From positions 124,001 to 188,000 of the forward strand of contig CAWEAT010000011.1 of the NCBI GenBank assembly GCA_963806935.1: DNA of 64,000 nucleotides, read 5' to 3'. Source of the DNA: Roseiarcus sp963806935. Its GTDB lineage: Bacteria > Pseudomonadota > Alphaproteobacteria > Rhizobiales > Beijerinckiaceae. Shown here in pieces: positions 18,636 through 30,253 of this stretch (positions within the stretch are counted from its first letter, which is position 1; each line of letters starts with the position of its first letter). Below the pieces are notes generated by a model. It ran no database searches. It worked only from the letters and a program-made list of their open reading frames with translations, and was not told where the DNA came from. A program made the translations under genes and the position numbers.

Positions 18636-20046
18636 TCACGAGCCGCGCCTCTTCTTCCCCGCGTACGGGTTCTCGCCGCCGGAGCGCAGCGAAAGGCGGA
18701 TCGGCACGCCGAACAGGCCGAAGGTCTCGCGCAGGCCGTTCACGAGGTAGCGCTTGTAGCTTTCGGGAATGCTGGCGACGGAATTGCCGAACAGGACGAA
18801 GAACGGCGGACGCGCCTTGGGCTGGGTCATGTAGCGGATCTTGACCCGCCGCCCCGAGACCGCCGGCGGCGGCGTCTCGTCGACGACCGGCTGAAGCCAG
18901 CGGTTGAGCCGCCCGGTCGAGATGCGCATGTTCCAGATTGCGTCGGTGGCGATGATTGCCTCCATCAGCTTGTCGACATGCGAGCCGGTCAGGCCTGAAA
19001 CCGGAATCACCCGCGCGCCGCGCAATTGGGGCAAGAGACGGTCGGCCTCGGCGCGCAATTCGCGCGCCCTGTCGCTCTTGTTGTCGATCAGGTCCCACTT
19101 GTTGAGCCCAATGACGAGCGCCCTGCCCTCCTGTTCAACCAAATCAGCAAGGGTCAGGTCCTGCTTCTCAAAGGGGATCGTGGCGTCCAGCAAAAGCACC
19201 ACGACTTCGGCGAACCTGACCGCCCTCAGCGCATCGGCGACGGCAAGCTTCTCGATCTTGCCGACGATGCGCGAGCGCCGGCGCAGGCCAGCCGTGTCGA
19301 AGATCTTGAGCCTGCGCCCGCCCCATTCGGCGTCGAGCCCGATCGAATCGCGGGTGATGCCGGGCTCGGGGCCGGTCAAGAGCCGCTCCTGCCCGAGGAC
19401 GCGGTTGATGAGCGTCGATTTGCCCGCGTTCGGCCGCCCCAGCACCGCGATGCGCAGGGGCTTGGCAAGGTCTAGCTCGCTGCCGTCCTCTTCCTCGCCC
19501 AGGATCAACGGCTCGGTGCTGCTCTCTTCGTCTTCGCCGACGCGGGCGGCTGGCGGCAGAACGGCGGCGAGTGCATCATAGAGTTCGCCCAGGCCCTCGC
19601 CGTGCTCGGCGGAAAATGCGATCGGATCGCCGAGGCCGAGCCCGAATGCCTCGTAGACGCCGTCCCGCGCGCCCGCTCCCTCAGCCTTGTTTGCAACGAC
19701 GATGATTGGCTTGCCGGCGCGGCGCACGCCGGAGGCGAAATGCCGATCAGCGGCGGTGAGGCCGGAGCGCGAGTTCGACGACGAACAGGATCGCGTCGCA
19801 ATCCTTGAGAGCCTCCTCCGTCTGTGCGCGCATGCGCCCGGCGAGCGTTTCGGGATCGCCCTCCTCGAGGCCCGCCGTGTCAACGATCGTGAATGCGAGA
19901 TCGGCAAGTCGCGCGTCGCCTTCGCGACGGTCGCGGGTGACGCCCGGCTCGTCATCGACCAGCGCGAGCTTGCGTCCCACCAGACGGTTGAACAGCGTCG
20001 ATTTGCCGACGTTCGGCCGGCCGATAATCGCGACCCTGGCGCTCAA
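18636..20046 (-). pseudogene. der: GTPase Der (EngA), apparent one-base frameshift
   Basis: Der is a double-GTPase needed for 50S ribosome assembly and is essential in bacteria studied. The first G domain (from 20046) shows 'GRPNVGKSTLFNRL', 'DDEPGVTRDRREG' and 'DTAGLEEG'. The second shows 'GRPNAGKSTLINRVLG', 'DTAGLRRRS' and 'NKWDLID', and a C-terminal KH-like domain follows. The frame breaks after 'CDAILFVV' and resumes as 'SGLTAADRHFASG'. Deleting one T of the pair at 19774-19775 repairs it and gives the usual length of about 470 aa. In an essential gene this is best read as a sequence error. Confidence 0.88.
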
Positions 20047-20090
20047 TCTCGCCTCAAACCGGTTCGGCCGGTCGCGGCCAGAGTGGACAA

Positions 20091-20753
20091 TTACTTCGCG
20101 GCCGTCCGGTTCGCGGCCACAAGTCCAAGCCAGCGCGACGCCAACTGCCGCTCGTCCGGCGACACTTCGGGATCCCCAAGCACGAGATCGAGCTCCCTGG
20201 CGGCGTCGTCATAGTCCTTCCTCGCCAACGCCAGCGCCGCGAGATCGAGCGCGGCCAGGCGCCGAAAAGGTCCCTCGGCGGCGGAAAGTGCAGTCAGCTC
20301 TGCTTCGCCCTTCTGCTCCTCGCCGGGAATGTCCGCCCTGATCAGCGCCGCGCGAAGACGGGCGGCGTCGCGCAAAAGCGGATCGATCGCGGCGTCGCCG
20401 GCGACCGCATCGAAAGCGGCCGCCGCACCCGGCGGATCGCTCTGGGCCCTGGCGCCAGCCGCCGCCATTTGCGCGAGCGCCCGATAGCCGCTCGGCCCCT
20501 CCGCCGCGATCTTGTCGAAACCCGCTTTCGCCTCGTCGAGCTTGCCGCCCTCGAGCGCGGCGAGCGCCTGCTGGAACTGATCCCCAGCGGCCTGCTGCGC
20601 CCGTTCGCGCTCATATTGCCAATAGCGAAACCCGGCCGCGGCGAGCACGATCAGCGCCGCGCCGGCCAGGATCAGGTTTTGGTATTTCTTCCAGAACTCC
20701 GCCGCCTTGTCGCGCCGGACTTCCTCGTCAACTTCCTGAAAAATGTCGCTCAT
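20091..20753 (-). CDS. YfgM-like membrane-anchored TPR protein
   Basis: This 220-aa protein has a short cytoplasmic N-terminus ('DIFQEVDEEVRRDKAAEFWKKY'), one transmembrane helix ('LILAGAALIVLAAAGFRYW', residues 29-47) and an Ala-rich helical C-terminal domain of the YfgM/TPR_21 type exposed to the periplasm. YfgM associates with the Sec translocon and periplasmic chaperones in E. coli. In alphaproteobacteria it commonly lies just upstream of der, as here (44-bp gap), so the two are probably one operon. Confidence 0.85.
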   Translation of the reverse strand: MSDIFQEVDEEVRRDKAAEFWKKYQNLILAGAALIVLAAAGFRYWQYERERAQQAAGDQFQQALAALEGGKLDEAKAGFDKIAAEGPSGYRALAQMAAAGARAQSDPPGAAAAFDAVAGDAAIDPLLRDAARLRAALIRADIPGEEQKGEAELTALSAAEGPFRRLAALDLAALALARKDYDDAARELDLVLGDPEVSPDERQLASRWLGLVAANRTAAK

Positions 20754-21503
20754 GCTTGACGCTCGGACCGACGCTTACTCGCCCCTCCGGGTCTCGCAGG
20801 CGTTTGGCGGATTCGGGCCGCACTATCACAAGCAGAGGGCGAAAGCGAGTTTACGCGCTAACGCCCAAGACCCAAAGGGGCTCATGGAGGGAACGTCGAC
20901 ACCGACACGAACATCATCGAGTGGACGGCCGCCTATTCCGACCTCGCGACGGAGCCGATCGGCTCCCATTTCCGCGGCCCCGTCTCGGATGGCCTCCCCG
21001 GACGCCGAAGAATGACGAACAGAGTAGGGACCTGAAGTTTTCCTATGGGCAATGCTCGCCGCCACGGTGGTCGGCGAGTTCGACGAGCGGGTACATAGAG
21101 TTGGATCGGACGCGCAGTGGTGATGAACCCAGCGGGCGCGCCCTATTCCTTTTTCGACGCGTCGAAGCCCGATCTCGGACTCTGGCCGACGTTTGGCCCG
21201 CCCGACACGCTCCCTGTCAGTAAGCAAAACCCGCCCAAAATCGACCCTCAGCCGATGCAGGTGGTGCGCAGGCATCCGATCCATGCCTCGACCATGGCGA
21301 TGAAACGCTCTCCCGGCAACCATGGTGCTATTGAGACGCGCAGGGCAAGCGGCGGGGCGGCGCCGTTCGCAGCGCCAATTGGCCGCGGACAGTGGCGATT
21401 GACTGCGCGCGAATTTAGAATCATTCTAAACAGTGGTAGAGTGGCGGCCCTCAAGCGAGATCCACCACTTCTGGTGTCAATCCAATCCGTCAATGAGGCG
21501 CCC
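20754..21503. other. Long noncoding stretch upstream of the HiPIP gene
   Basis: These 750 bases contain no open frame that looks like a known protein on either strand. The only recognisable element is the Irr-type box at 21414-21430. A TTGACT at 21399-21404 could be a -35 element, but no good -10 is spaced correctly. Confidence 0.5.
21414..21430. promoter_or_regulatory. Iron-control element (Irr box) upstream of HiPIP
   Basis: The 17-bp sequence TTTAGAATCATTCTAAA is an inverted repeat. It fits the published rhizobial ICE consensus TTTRGAAYNRTTCYAAA at every position. It lies 74 bases before the HiPIP start codon, where Irr binding would repress an iron-using protein under iron limitation. 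Confidence 0.8.
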
Positions 21504-21767
21504 ATGCGTGAGAGCTGCAGAAATTCCGGCGTCAGCCGGCGCTCCGTCCTTTTGGCCGCGGCCGGGGCCGCGCCGCTCCTCGCGCTGACTGGCAGCGAAG
21601 CGCAGGCGAAGCTGGCGCAGACCGCAGTCAAGTATCAAACCGATCCGAAGGACGGCAAACAGTGCGACGGCTGCAATTTTTTCGTCGCCCCGAATTCGTG
21701 CAAGATGGTCGATGGCGACATTTCGCCGACCGGCTGGTGCAGTCTGTGGGTGAAGAAGCCGGCGTGA
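21504..21767 (+). CDS. High-potential iron-sulfur protein (HiPIP)
   Basis: This 87-aa exported electron carrier has a Tat-type leader ('SRRSVLLAAAGAAPLLAL') and a small mature domain. Four cluster ligands are visible: two in 'KQCDGCNFF', one in 'NSCKMVDG' and one in 'TGWCSLWV', the usual HiPIP spacing. HiPIPs ferry electrons in the periplasm between bc1-type complexes and terminal oxidases or reaction centres, and can accept electrons from thiosulfate oxidation. Start 21504 places the twin-Arg motif correctly. A perfect Irr box lies 74 bp upstream, so expression is probably iron-dependent. Confidence 0.93.
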   Translation: MRESCRNSGVSRRSVLLAAAGAAPLLALTGSEAQAKLAQTAVKYQTDPKDGKQCDGCNFFVAPNSCKMVDGDISPTGWCSLWVKKPA

Positions 21768-21951
21768 GGCCATGCTCGGGCGGCTTCGGCGCCGCCCGAT
21801 GTCCAACCAGCGCTTACCCAAGGGGCGAGGCGCGCGTCTCTGCTTCGATTTCGACGTCACTTCGGGCTTCAGAACGCCGAGACGACGACTCGTCCTGCAC
21901 TTGCGCCGGATTGCAAGGCGTCAGGGCGAGTGCGCAGCCGCACGACGCCTT

Positions 21952-23956
21952 TCATCCGAACTCCATAATCACCGCATCGACCGCCAGAGAATCGCCTTCC
22001 TTGGCGAGGATCGCCTTCACCGTCGCGTCACGTTCGGCGTTCAGCACATTCTCCATCTTCATCGCTTCGACGATGCAAAGCTGCTCTCCCGTCTTCACCT
22101 CCTGCCCGACCTTGACGGCAATCGCCTTGACGAGACCGGGCATCGGGCACAGGAGGAAGCGCGAGCCGTCCACGACCTTGCGCTCGATCATGAGCGCGGC
22201 CAGCGCCGCCTCGCGACGGGTATAGACGCGCGTGTCGACCGCAACTCCGGCGTGGGAAAGCGCATAGCCGTTGAGGATGGGGCGCGCCTGTACGGCGATC
22301 TCGACGCCGTCGACGGTCCCGCGCCAGAGCGGATCGCCAGGCCTCCAATCCGAGTGAACCGCGACTCTGCGGCCGTCACCAAACACAATCTCGACGACGC
22401 CCTTCTTTGGGTCGATTTCGAGCTCGATGCGGTTCTTACCCATTGCGACCACCCGCTTGAGCTCGAAGCGCATCCGCTCGGGCTCGCGCAACTGACCGGA
22501 AATGTGGCGCTTTCGCTCGTTCAGCGTGTGGTCGATATGCGCGGCCGCCACGGCCAGTCTGAGCTCGGTTTCGCCTTTAGCGACCAACGGATGGAAGCCA
22601 CCAGGGAATTCCTCAGCGATGAAGCCAGTCGAAAGCCGCCCTTCGCGCCAGCGCGGATGCTGCATCAGCGCCGACAGGAAGGGAATGTTGTGGCGGATAC
22701 CGTCGATGACGAAGGCATCGAGCGCGGTCGCCTGAGCGTCGATCGCGCCCGCCCGATCGGGCGCGTGGGTCACGAGTTTGGCGATCATCGGATCATAATG
22801 GATGGAGATCTCCCCGCCCTCGTAGACGCCGGTGTCGTTGCGAACGGTGACGCCGTGATGCGTCCCCTCGGGCGGCGGGCGATATTTCACCAGGCGTCCG
22901 GTCGAGGGTAGGAAGCCGCGCGTCGGGTCCTCGGCGTAGACTCGGCTCTCGACCGCCCAGCCGGAAAGTTTGACGTCGGTCTGCTTTAGGCGCAGTGGCT
23001 CGCCCGCGGCGCTCCGGATCATCTCCTCGACCAGATCGACGCCGGTGACGAGTTCGGTCACGGGATGCTCGACTTGCAGCCGGGTGTTCATCTCGAGGAA
23101 ATAAAAGCTCCGGTCCTGGCCGGCGACAAACTCGACGGTGCCGGCAAAATCGTACTGGACCGCCTGGGCGAGCGCGACTGCCTGTTCGCCCATCTTTCGG
23201 CGCGTCTTGGCGTCGATCAGCGACGAGGGCGCTTCCTCGATCACCTTCTGATTGCGGCGCTGGATCGAGCATTCGCGCTCGCCGAGATAGATGACATGGC
23301 CGTGCTTGTCGCCCAGCACCTGGATCTCGATATGGCGCGGATTGACAATGAATTTCTCGACGAACACCCGGTCGTCGCCGAACGAGGATTTCGCCTCCGA
23401 GCGGGCGCGGGCGAAGCCTTCCGACACCTCGCGGCGGGAGTGGGCGATCCGCATGCCCTTTCCGCCGCCGCCAGCCGAGGCCTTAATCATGACCGGATAG
23501 CCGATCTCGTCGGCGATCTCGGCCGCTCGCTCAGGCGATTCGATCACCCCGAGATAGCCAGGCACAGTCGAAACCTTGGCGGCGTTGGCGAATTTCTTCG
23601 AATTCAATCTTGTCGCCCATCGCCTCGATGGCGCCGGCGTTAGGTCCGATGAAAACGATTTTCGCTTCGGCGAGGGCATGGGCGAATGCGGCGCGCTCGG
23701 AGAGAAACCCGTAGCCGGGATGGACCGCCTCGGCGCCGGTCGTCTTGCAGGCGTCGACGATCTTGTCGATCACGAGATAGGACTGAGCGGCGGCCGGGGG
23801 ACCGATGGCGACGGCCTCATCGGCCATTTCGACATGGAGCGCGTCCTTATCGGCTTCCGAATAGACCGCGACGGTCTTGATTCCCATGCGTCGCGCCGTC
23901 TTGATTATGCGGCACGCGATTTCGCCTCGGTTGGCGATGAGAATCTTCTTGAACAT
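21952..23956 (-). pseudogene. pccA: Propionyl-CoA carboxylase alpha subunit, apparent one-base frameshift
   Basis: PccA carries biotin carboxylase and biotin carrier domains and, with PccB, converts propionyl-CoA to methylmalonyl-CoA. The N-terminus (from 23956, 'FKKILIANRGEIACRII') reads to 'EAMGDKIE'. The second frame starts 'KKFANAAKVSTVPGYLG', contains the Gly-rich ATP loop 'KASAGGGGKGMRIAH' and 'FLEMNTRLQVEHPVTE', and ends with the biotin site 'EAMKMENVL'. One surplus A at 23600-23601 explains the break; repaired length is about 667 aa, normal for PccA. With pccB intact 2 kb away, a sequencing insertion is likely. Confidence 0.88.
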
Positions 23957-24225
23957 CGGCGCCCCTGCGAGAAAAGCGCTGGGCTCTCCCCTCAGGGCGT
24001 TTCTATTGGAACGACCGAAGCGCGTAAACAACCACGACCACAAGGCCCGCGCCCGTCGCGCCGCTCAATGTTAATAGTTTTCTATGTCCAACTTACGTAG
24101 GCTTGCGCCCGCGCGCAGACACGCGCCAACCGGGCGAGGGCCGCCGGCTATTCTACACAACATTTCAGCCGGAACGCTCGGGCGCTACCCGTGCGTGGGC
24201 TTGCCGGTCACTTCCGGGCCGCGCT

Positions 24226-24489
24226 TCAAGAGCAGACTTCGACCAACCGCCAAGCGCCTTTTAGCCTGAGTCGCGTGCGCGAGACGTAGCAACCATATGA
24301 CGGCGCCCGGATCGGCCAGGCGAATGGCGGTCCGGGCCACGGATATCCGCTGAAGCCAAAGTAGCCGGGGCCGACAATCCAAGCGACCGGGTAGGGCGGA
24401 TATGTGAACGGCTCAGCGCGTACCGAACTCGGCGGAAAGAAAGCGCCGAGCGCGAGAGCGGCTACGAACGAGGCTGCAGCTTTCGTCAC
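24226..24489 (-). CDS. Small exported Pro/Tyr/Trp-rich protein of unknown function
   Basis: This 87-aa product has a clean signal peptide (Lys3, hydrophobic core 'AAASFVAALALGAFF', cleavage near 'VRA'). The mature part of about 60 residues is rich in Pro, Tyr, Gly and Trp. It ends with a Cys-containing tail ('YGCYVSRTRL' then 'GAWRLVEVCS') that could form one disulfide. Tails of this type occur in many small secreted proteins of the order. I cannot assign a function. It has its own space between pccA and the next unknown gene. Confidence 0.55.
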   Translation of the reverse strand: MTKAAASFVAALALGAFFPPSSVRAEPFTYPPYPVAWIVGPGYFGFSGYPWPGPPFAWPIRAPSYGCYVSRTRLRLKGAWRLVEVCS

Positions 24490-24603
24490 GCAGAGATTCT
24501 CCAGCCCAAAACGCGTGCGCTGGCAACCGGACGCGCACCGCTATTGGATAATGCGCTTAGCAGCGCGCGGCAAGGAAATCCGACGCCTGCCGGCCCCGCT
24601 ATA

Positions 24604-25053
24604 CTACCCGGTGATCGCGGCAGGGAGCGCTTCCACGACGCTTCGGCAGCCGTCCAAGGCGCGCGCCTTTCCCGCATCGAGAAACCACTGCGGCACGCTG
24701 TGCGCTTCGGCAAGCACGTGGACCAGCGCGGCCAGGGCTTCAACCGACTTGCATTCGTCCACACGGGTCAATAGCCAGGAGGCCCGCTCTTCGCTGACCA
24801 GGCCCGCGGGGTGGGACTGCCGGACGACATGACGGGCGATCATTTCAACGAAGAATTTTTTCCACTCAGGCGCATTGTCCATGTCCGCTCGCGCCACGGC
24901 GAACAACTCGTCAGCCTCCTCCCGCGTCACGACGCCGTCGGCGAAAACTTCCCGCCTCAGCCAAGCAACGTCTTGCGCTGTCACCCGGCGGCCTAGGACC
25001 ATCGCGCTGATGATCGTGCGGCTCCTCTCGATTGCGAAACCCATCCTACGCAC
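24604..25053 (-). CDS. Conserved hypothetical cytoplasmic helical protein
   Basis: This 149-aa mostly helical protein has no signal peptide or membrane segment. Acidic and aromatic positions ('VTREEADELFAVARADM', 'EWKKFFVEMIARHVV', 'RASWLLTRVDECKSVEALAALVHVLAEA') give it a TerB/tellurite-resistance-like appearance, but no diagnostic metal motif is seen. The amino-acid composition and third-position GC fit a real gene. The function is unknown. An alternative start four codons in (Met5) would fit equally well. Confidence 0.65.
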   Translation of the reverse strand: MRRMGFAIERSRTIISAMVLGRRVTAQDVAWLRREVFADGVVTREEADELFAVARADMDNAPEWKKFFVEMIARHVVRQSHPAGLVSEERASWLLTRVDECKSVEALAALVHVLAEAHSVPQWFLDAGKARALDGCRSVVEALPAAITG

Positions 25054-25705
25054 CTGCTCTACACTCGATCTGTTCGCTCGCCGGGACTGTTCGGACGCCG
25101 GTAGGGAACCTGCGCTTCAATATTTTCTGGCAGGTGAATCCGACCGTAACGTAATGAAATGCATCGCGGCACAGTTAAGCTTCAGCAAAGCGTCATGGTA
25201 ACGTGAAGATGAAGGCCCCCGTTAACGACAAGTAAAGAGGGCCCCGAGTTCACGCTTTGTCGTTGGACTGCTGCGGTGGCGATTTAGCGGTCGATTCGGT
25301 TAGAAGCGCGCGATGAGAGATTCGTTCACGAAACCGCCTCTCCGCTGTCGCCACGGCGGCCGTTTTGATCTGGCGTCGCGCGCTGGCGGCTCTACGTGAG
25401 GGCCGACAATTCTGCACGCCTGCTCAGCTCGTTTTGGCTCCGAAAACGACGCCTTCCCCGACACGAGGGGCATTCCTCGCAGCGGTTAACGCCCGCGCCG
25501 CGGACTTGCGGCGCTTCGGGGGCTGAGGGCGCCTTGTATTACCCCGCCGACTTCAGCTCGCTGATCGCGCAGGGACACTCGGAGCGGGTTTGCCGCCTCG
25601 TAGCACGGCGGCCTCCGGAGGGGCGCTTGTGGCAGGACGCGGTCGATTGTGCCACAATTGATAGTTAGCCTGTGGACGTGGCTGCGAAGCACTAAGGAGG
25701 AGTCG
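25054..25705. other. Noncoding stretch of 650 bases
   Basis: I see no convincing gene, tRNA or repeat. Composition is less GC-biased than the neighbouring genes, especially between 25130 and 25300. The last part must hold the promoter of the small gene at 25706. Confidence 0.4.
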
Positions 25706-25843
25706 ATGGCGAAGGGCCAGCTGAGAGGTAACAAAGAAGCCAAGAAGCCAAAGGCGGACAAGCCTAAGAGCTCGGTGTCCGAATACAAGAAGTCGCAGGG
25801 AGTGACGGGTCAGGCTCTAAATCCGCCGGGGAAGAAATCCTGA
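25706..25843 (+). CDS. Small Lys-rich conserved protein (45 aa)
   Basis: The ATG at 25706 follows an excellent ribosome-binding site (AAGGAGG, 25694-25700). The 45-residue product is very basic in its first half ('MAKGQLRGNKEAKKPKADK') and ends 'NPPGKKS'. Similar small proteins beginning 'MAKGQLR' are widespread in Hyphomicrobiales and have no assigned function; a nucleic-acid or ribosome association is only a guess from charge. It is convergent with pccB. Confidence 0.7.
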   Translation: MAKGQLRGNKEAKKPKADKPKSSVSEYKKSQGVTGQALNPPGKKS

Positions 25844-25987
25844 ACCAGGAACTTGGCGGTCAGCGAGCCCGGCGCCCAATCGCTGGAGCTGCTTTGCTGC
25901 GTCGATATGGCGGACTCACGGAGAAGGCTCGAGCGCGTTGAAGTCCACGATCGGGGGCGTCCGCGGGTTCGCTCCGGTGGTGAGTGG

Positions 25988-27520
<1,533 letters not shown>

Positions 27521-27609
27521 AGTCTTGCGGCTTCCTTGCGAAAAACTCGGCCTGATCCCGCATAGCATGGCGCGGGCCGCGCGTAACGCAGACGGCCCGG
27601 CACTAGATG

Positions 27610-28368
27610 TCAGCGCCAGTCGCCCGCCGCCAGGGCCGCCGCTTCGAACTCCCTCCAGCGCGCCTCGCGCCGCGCCGTCGCCTCCTGGTCCGCGCCCCAG
27701 CGCTCGGCCTGAAAGCTTTCGTCGACATGCGCCGCCAGCCACGCCTCCTCGGGCGAGAGCCGTCCGCGCGCGACCGCAAGCGCAAGGAGAGCCGAGCCTG
27801 TCAGCGTCGTCATGGCGCTGAGCGCGGCGAGTGCGACTGGATCGTCGAAATCCCCAACCGCCGACCGAACAGCGGCGATTGACTCCGACGGCTGCTCGAC
27901 ATGGATAATGCCCGAGGTCAGGACAAAACGCGCGCCAAGCGCCTCTGCCGCCCACGCTAGGATCGGATCAAAAGCGAGCCGCTGGCGTTCGGCCAGCGCT
28001 TCCGGCTCCTCAGCGCGGTAGAAGAGCAGATCGGAGCCGGCATATTTCACCACTTCCGCGCGCGTCTCGGCCATTGTGGCCGAGACGCCGTCCACCGCCG
28101 AGTTGATAAGCCGGGTCAGCGGCATTTCGCCGGGATCGAGTGTATCGCGCTGCCGGTCCCATTCGGCCGCGACCTTGAGCATGAGGGCCCGATTCTTCGC
28201 GGTTAGCGGCTTGCCGCCGGGCGTCCGCGCGCCACGGCCGTCGAGCGTGAGGGTGTGCTGGCCGCCCGCGGCCTCGCGGATATCGACGGACCCATAGAAG
28301 CGCTTGATCGCGGCCGGACGCATATTCGCCTGCGCCGCCCGCATCGGATCGCGTGGCGCCTCACTCAT
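27610..28368 (-). CDS. ATP12 family F1-ATPase assembly chaperone
   Basis: This protein of about 252 aa is of the Atp12 family, found in mitochondria and alphaproteobacteria, which holds the F1 alpha subunit during assembly. The recognisable core is 'LTLDGRGARTPGGKPLTAKNRAL', 'AEWDRQRDTLDPGEMPLTRLINSA' and 'YAGSDLLFYRAEEPEALAERQ'. The C-terminal 'SPEEAWLAAHVDESFQAERWG' includes the conserved acidic residue of the family. ATG 28368 was chosen; an ATG at 28377 is equally possible. The gene overlaps the end of the pseudouridine synthase gene, so the two are coupled. Confidence 0.92.
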   Translation of the reverse strand: MSEAPRDPMRAAQANMRPAAIKRFYGSVDIREAAGGQHTLTLDGRGARTPGGKPLTAKNRALMLKVAAEWDRQRDTLDPGEMPLTRLINSAVDGVSATMAETRAEVVKYAGSDLLFYRAEEPEALAERQRLAFDPILAWAAEALGARFVLTSGIIHVEQPSESIAAVRSAVGDFDDPVALAALSAMTTLTGSALLALAVARGRLSPEEAWLAAHVDESFQAERWGADQEATARREARWREFEAAALAAGDWR

Positions 28369-29449
28369 CGGGCGCATCCTCGATTGGATCGCGCTCGCTC
28401 AAGTCGAACCCGAACATGGCGAAGCTTTTCTTCATATGCTCCGGCAGGGGCGCGGTCACGTCGATGATTCCGCCGCGCGGATGGGGAAGGACCAAGCGGC
28501 GCGCCAAAAGGTGCAGCTTCGGTTCAAGCCCGGGTGGAACGGCGCGTAAAGGATCGCTGCGGGCCGGATCGTTGGCGGGACGGCGGTTGTATTTCGGATC
28601 GCCGACAATCGGATGGCCAATTGCCTCGCAATGGGCGCGCAGCTGATGAGTCCGGCCGGTCACCGGGCGCATGGAAACCCACGCGAGCCGGGGCGCGACC
28701 TTGTCGACGACCGCATAGAGCGTCAAGGAATGTTGCGCATCTTTGTCGCCATGACTGGCGACCCGCACCCGCTCGAGAGCCGCCCTGGCCGGCCCGTGGC
28801 CGCGCGCTTCGCCCATGCCTTCGCCTTTCGCAAGAAACATCGAGATGCGCCCCAGCGCCGGTTTCGGCACGCCTTCGACAAGCGCCCAGTAGATCTTGCG
28901 CGCGCCGCGGGAGCGGAAGATCTCGCCAAGTTCCGCCGCCATCTTGCGCGACTTGGCGATCAGCAGCACGCCCGAAGTATCGCGATCGATCCGATGGACG
29001 AGAACGGGGCGCTCGCCCTGCCTGTTGGAGAGTGCTTCGAGCATTCCGTCAATGTGACGCTTCGTTCCCGAGCCGCCCTGCACCGCGAGGCCGTAGGGCT
29101 TATTGAGCACGATAACGTCCCGGTCTTCGAACAGCGTCATCGCCCGGATCGCCTCGCAGTCGCCGGGACTGGCGCGGCTGGCCGGCTGCCCCTGCCCTGC
29201 CGCCGGCCGGAGCGGCGGCACGCGCACGCTTTCGCCGGCCCCGAGCCGGGTCGATACGTCAGCGCGCCGGCCTGCGACGCGCACCTCGCCCTTGCGCACG
29301 ATTTTCATCAAGTGCGAAATCGAGATCAACGGAAATCGGCGGCGGAGCCAGCGATCGAGCCGCATGCCTCCTTCATCCTCGCTGACTGCAAGCGTTGCCG
29401 CCCGTTCGAACGCCCCCCGCCCCGGCGCAATCGTCTTGTCCTGCCGCAT
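28361..29449 (-). CDS. RluC/RluD-type 23S rRNA pseudouridine synthase with S4 domain
   Basis: This 362-aa protein has an N-terminal S4 RNA-binding domain ('MRLDRWLRRRFPLISISHLMKIVRKGEVRV') and a pseudouridine synthase domain with the catalytic Asp in 'VHRIDRDTSGVLLIAKS'. Conserved blocks 'NKPYGLAVQGG' and 'RPVTGRTHQLRAHCEAIGHP' are also present. It isomerises uridines in 23S rRNA; RluC is the closest guess from the layout, but RluD-type specificity cannot be excluded. Its 3' end overlaps the ATP12 gene. Confidence 0.92.
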   Translation of the reverse strand: MRQDKTIAPGRGAFERAATLAVSEDEGGMRLDRWLRRRFPLISISHLMKIVRKGEVRVAGRRADVSTRLGAGESVRVPPLRPAAGQGQPASRASPGDCEAIRAMTLFEDRDVIVLNKPYGLAVQGGSGTKRHIDGMLEALSNRQGERPVLVHRIDRDTSGVLLIAKSRKMAAELGEIFRSRGARKIYWALVEGVPKPALGRISMFLAKGEGMGEARGHGPARAALERVRVASHGDKDAQHSLTLYAVVDKVAPRLAWVSMRPVTGRTHQLRAHCEAIGHPIVGDPKYNRRPANDPARSDPLRAVPPGLEPKLHLLARRLVLPHPRGGIIDVTAPLPEHMKKSFAMFGFDLSERDPIEDAPDE

Positions 29450-29827
29450 GCAGCAGGTGATAGCGCAGCAACCTTGGGCCGCATAGGGGCCGACGCTGGC
29501 TCAAGCCGGCCGAGCCGTGGGATATCCCCGCCCGGCATAGTCGAAGTCGCGCAGTTTCTGCGGCATGCGTCGATATAGCGTCTGATGGCGCGCTCGATAT
29601 CGGCGTGTCGGTCGACTCTGACATGACGGCGCTCCACGCTTCTTCCGGCGGGCGATCGAAGCACCAAATTGATAGACTCGAAAGTCCTCCTGGCAGCCGT
29701 GCGGACGCCCCCGCCCGCTATGCTCTGAAGGGTGCGGCGGGAACGCATAAGGCCTGTCAATGACAGAGGTCATTGCAGTGCGTTAGATTGGCGGCGAGAG
29801 GGTTTTCCGGGGCGAAAGGGAGGCGGC
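29450..29827. other. Intergenic stretch between divergent genes
   Basis: These 378 bases lie between divergent genes and should carry both promoters. No clear -35/-10 pair, operator or small gene is visible to me. Confidence 0.4.
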
Positions 29828-30211
29828 ATGGCGCATCATTTTCACGCGGTCGTCTGGATCGACCGCAAGCAGGCGCGCATTCTTCACTTCAACGTCGACG
29901 AGGCGGACCGGGCTGTGGTCCGCGACCATGTGGCGCGCGACCTCCACGTGAGAGAGCCCCGCACCGGTCATCGGATCGAGGAGAACAAGCCGTTCTTTGA
30001 GGATGTCGCCGCGGCGATCGCGGACGCTGGCGCCATCCTCATCGTCGGCCCGGCGCAGGAGAAGGATTTCTTCGCCAAATTCCTCGCCGCGAAGCATCCC
30101 GCGATTCGCGCCCACGTCGAGGGGATCGAGAAAGCCGACCATCCGACCGACGGCGAACTCATCGACTTCGCCCGCCGCTACGCAAAGGCCGCCGACCGCA
30201 TGCGGCCTTGA
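29828..30211 (+). CDS. eRF1-like / host-attachment family small protein
   Basis: This is a 127-aa soluble protein. Its 'FHAVVWIDRKQARILHFN' start and 'AGAILIVGPAQEKDFFAKFLAAKHP' middle resemble the bacterial eRF1-domain/translational-machinery-like family (BaeRF), small proteins related to archaeal release factor 1. The function in bacteria is not established; a stress or ribosome role is a guess. The ATG at 29828 has a GGGAGGCGG ribosome-binding site. It is followed 42 bases later by a GST gene on the same strand. Confidence 0.75.
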   Translation: MAHHFHAVVWIDRKQARILHFNVDEADRAVVRDHVARDLHVREPRTGHRIEENKPFFEDVAAAIADAGAILIVGPAQEKDFFAKFLAAKHPAIRAHVEGIEKADHPTDGELIDFARRYAKAADRMRP

Positions 30212-30253
30212 TGGGTGGGACGTGAGGGGCGGCGGACGGAAAGGAGGTGCGTG

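Noticed and set aside
19747..20046. Possibility that der is made by programmed frameshifting
   Set aside because: There is no slippery heptamer or downstream structure at 19774. The same kind of surplus base recurs in unrelated genes, which favours sequence error.
20756..21223. A 155-residue frame in the gap before HiPIP
   Set aside because: It has no ribosome-binding site, no recognisable motif and an erratic composition.
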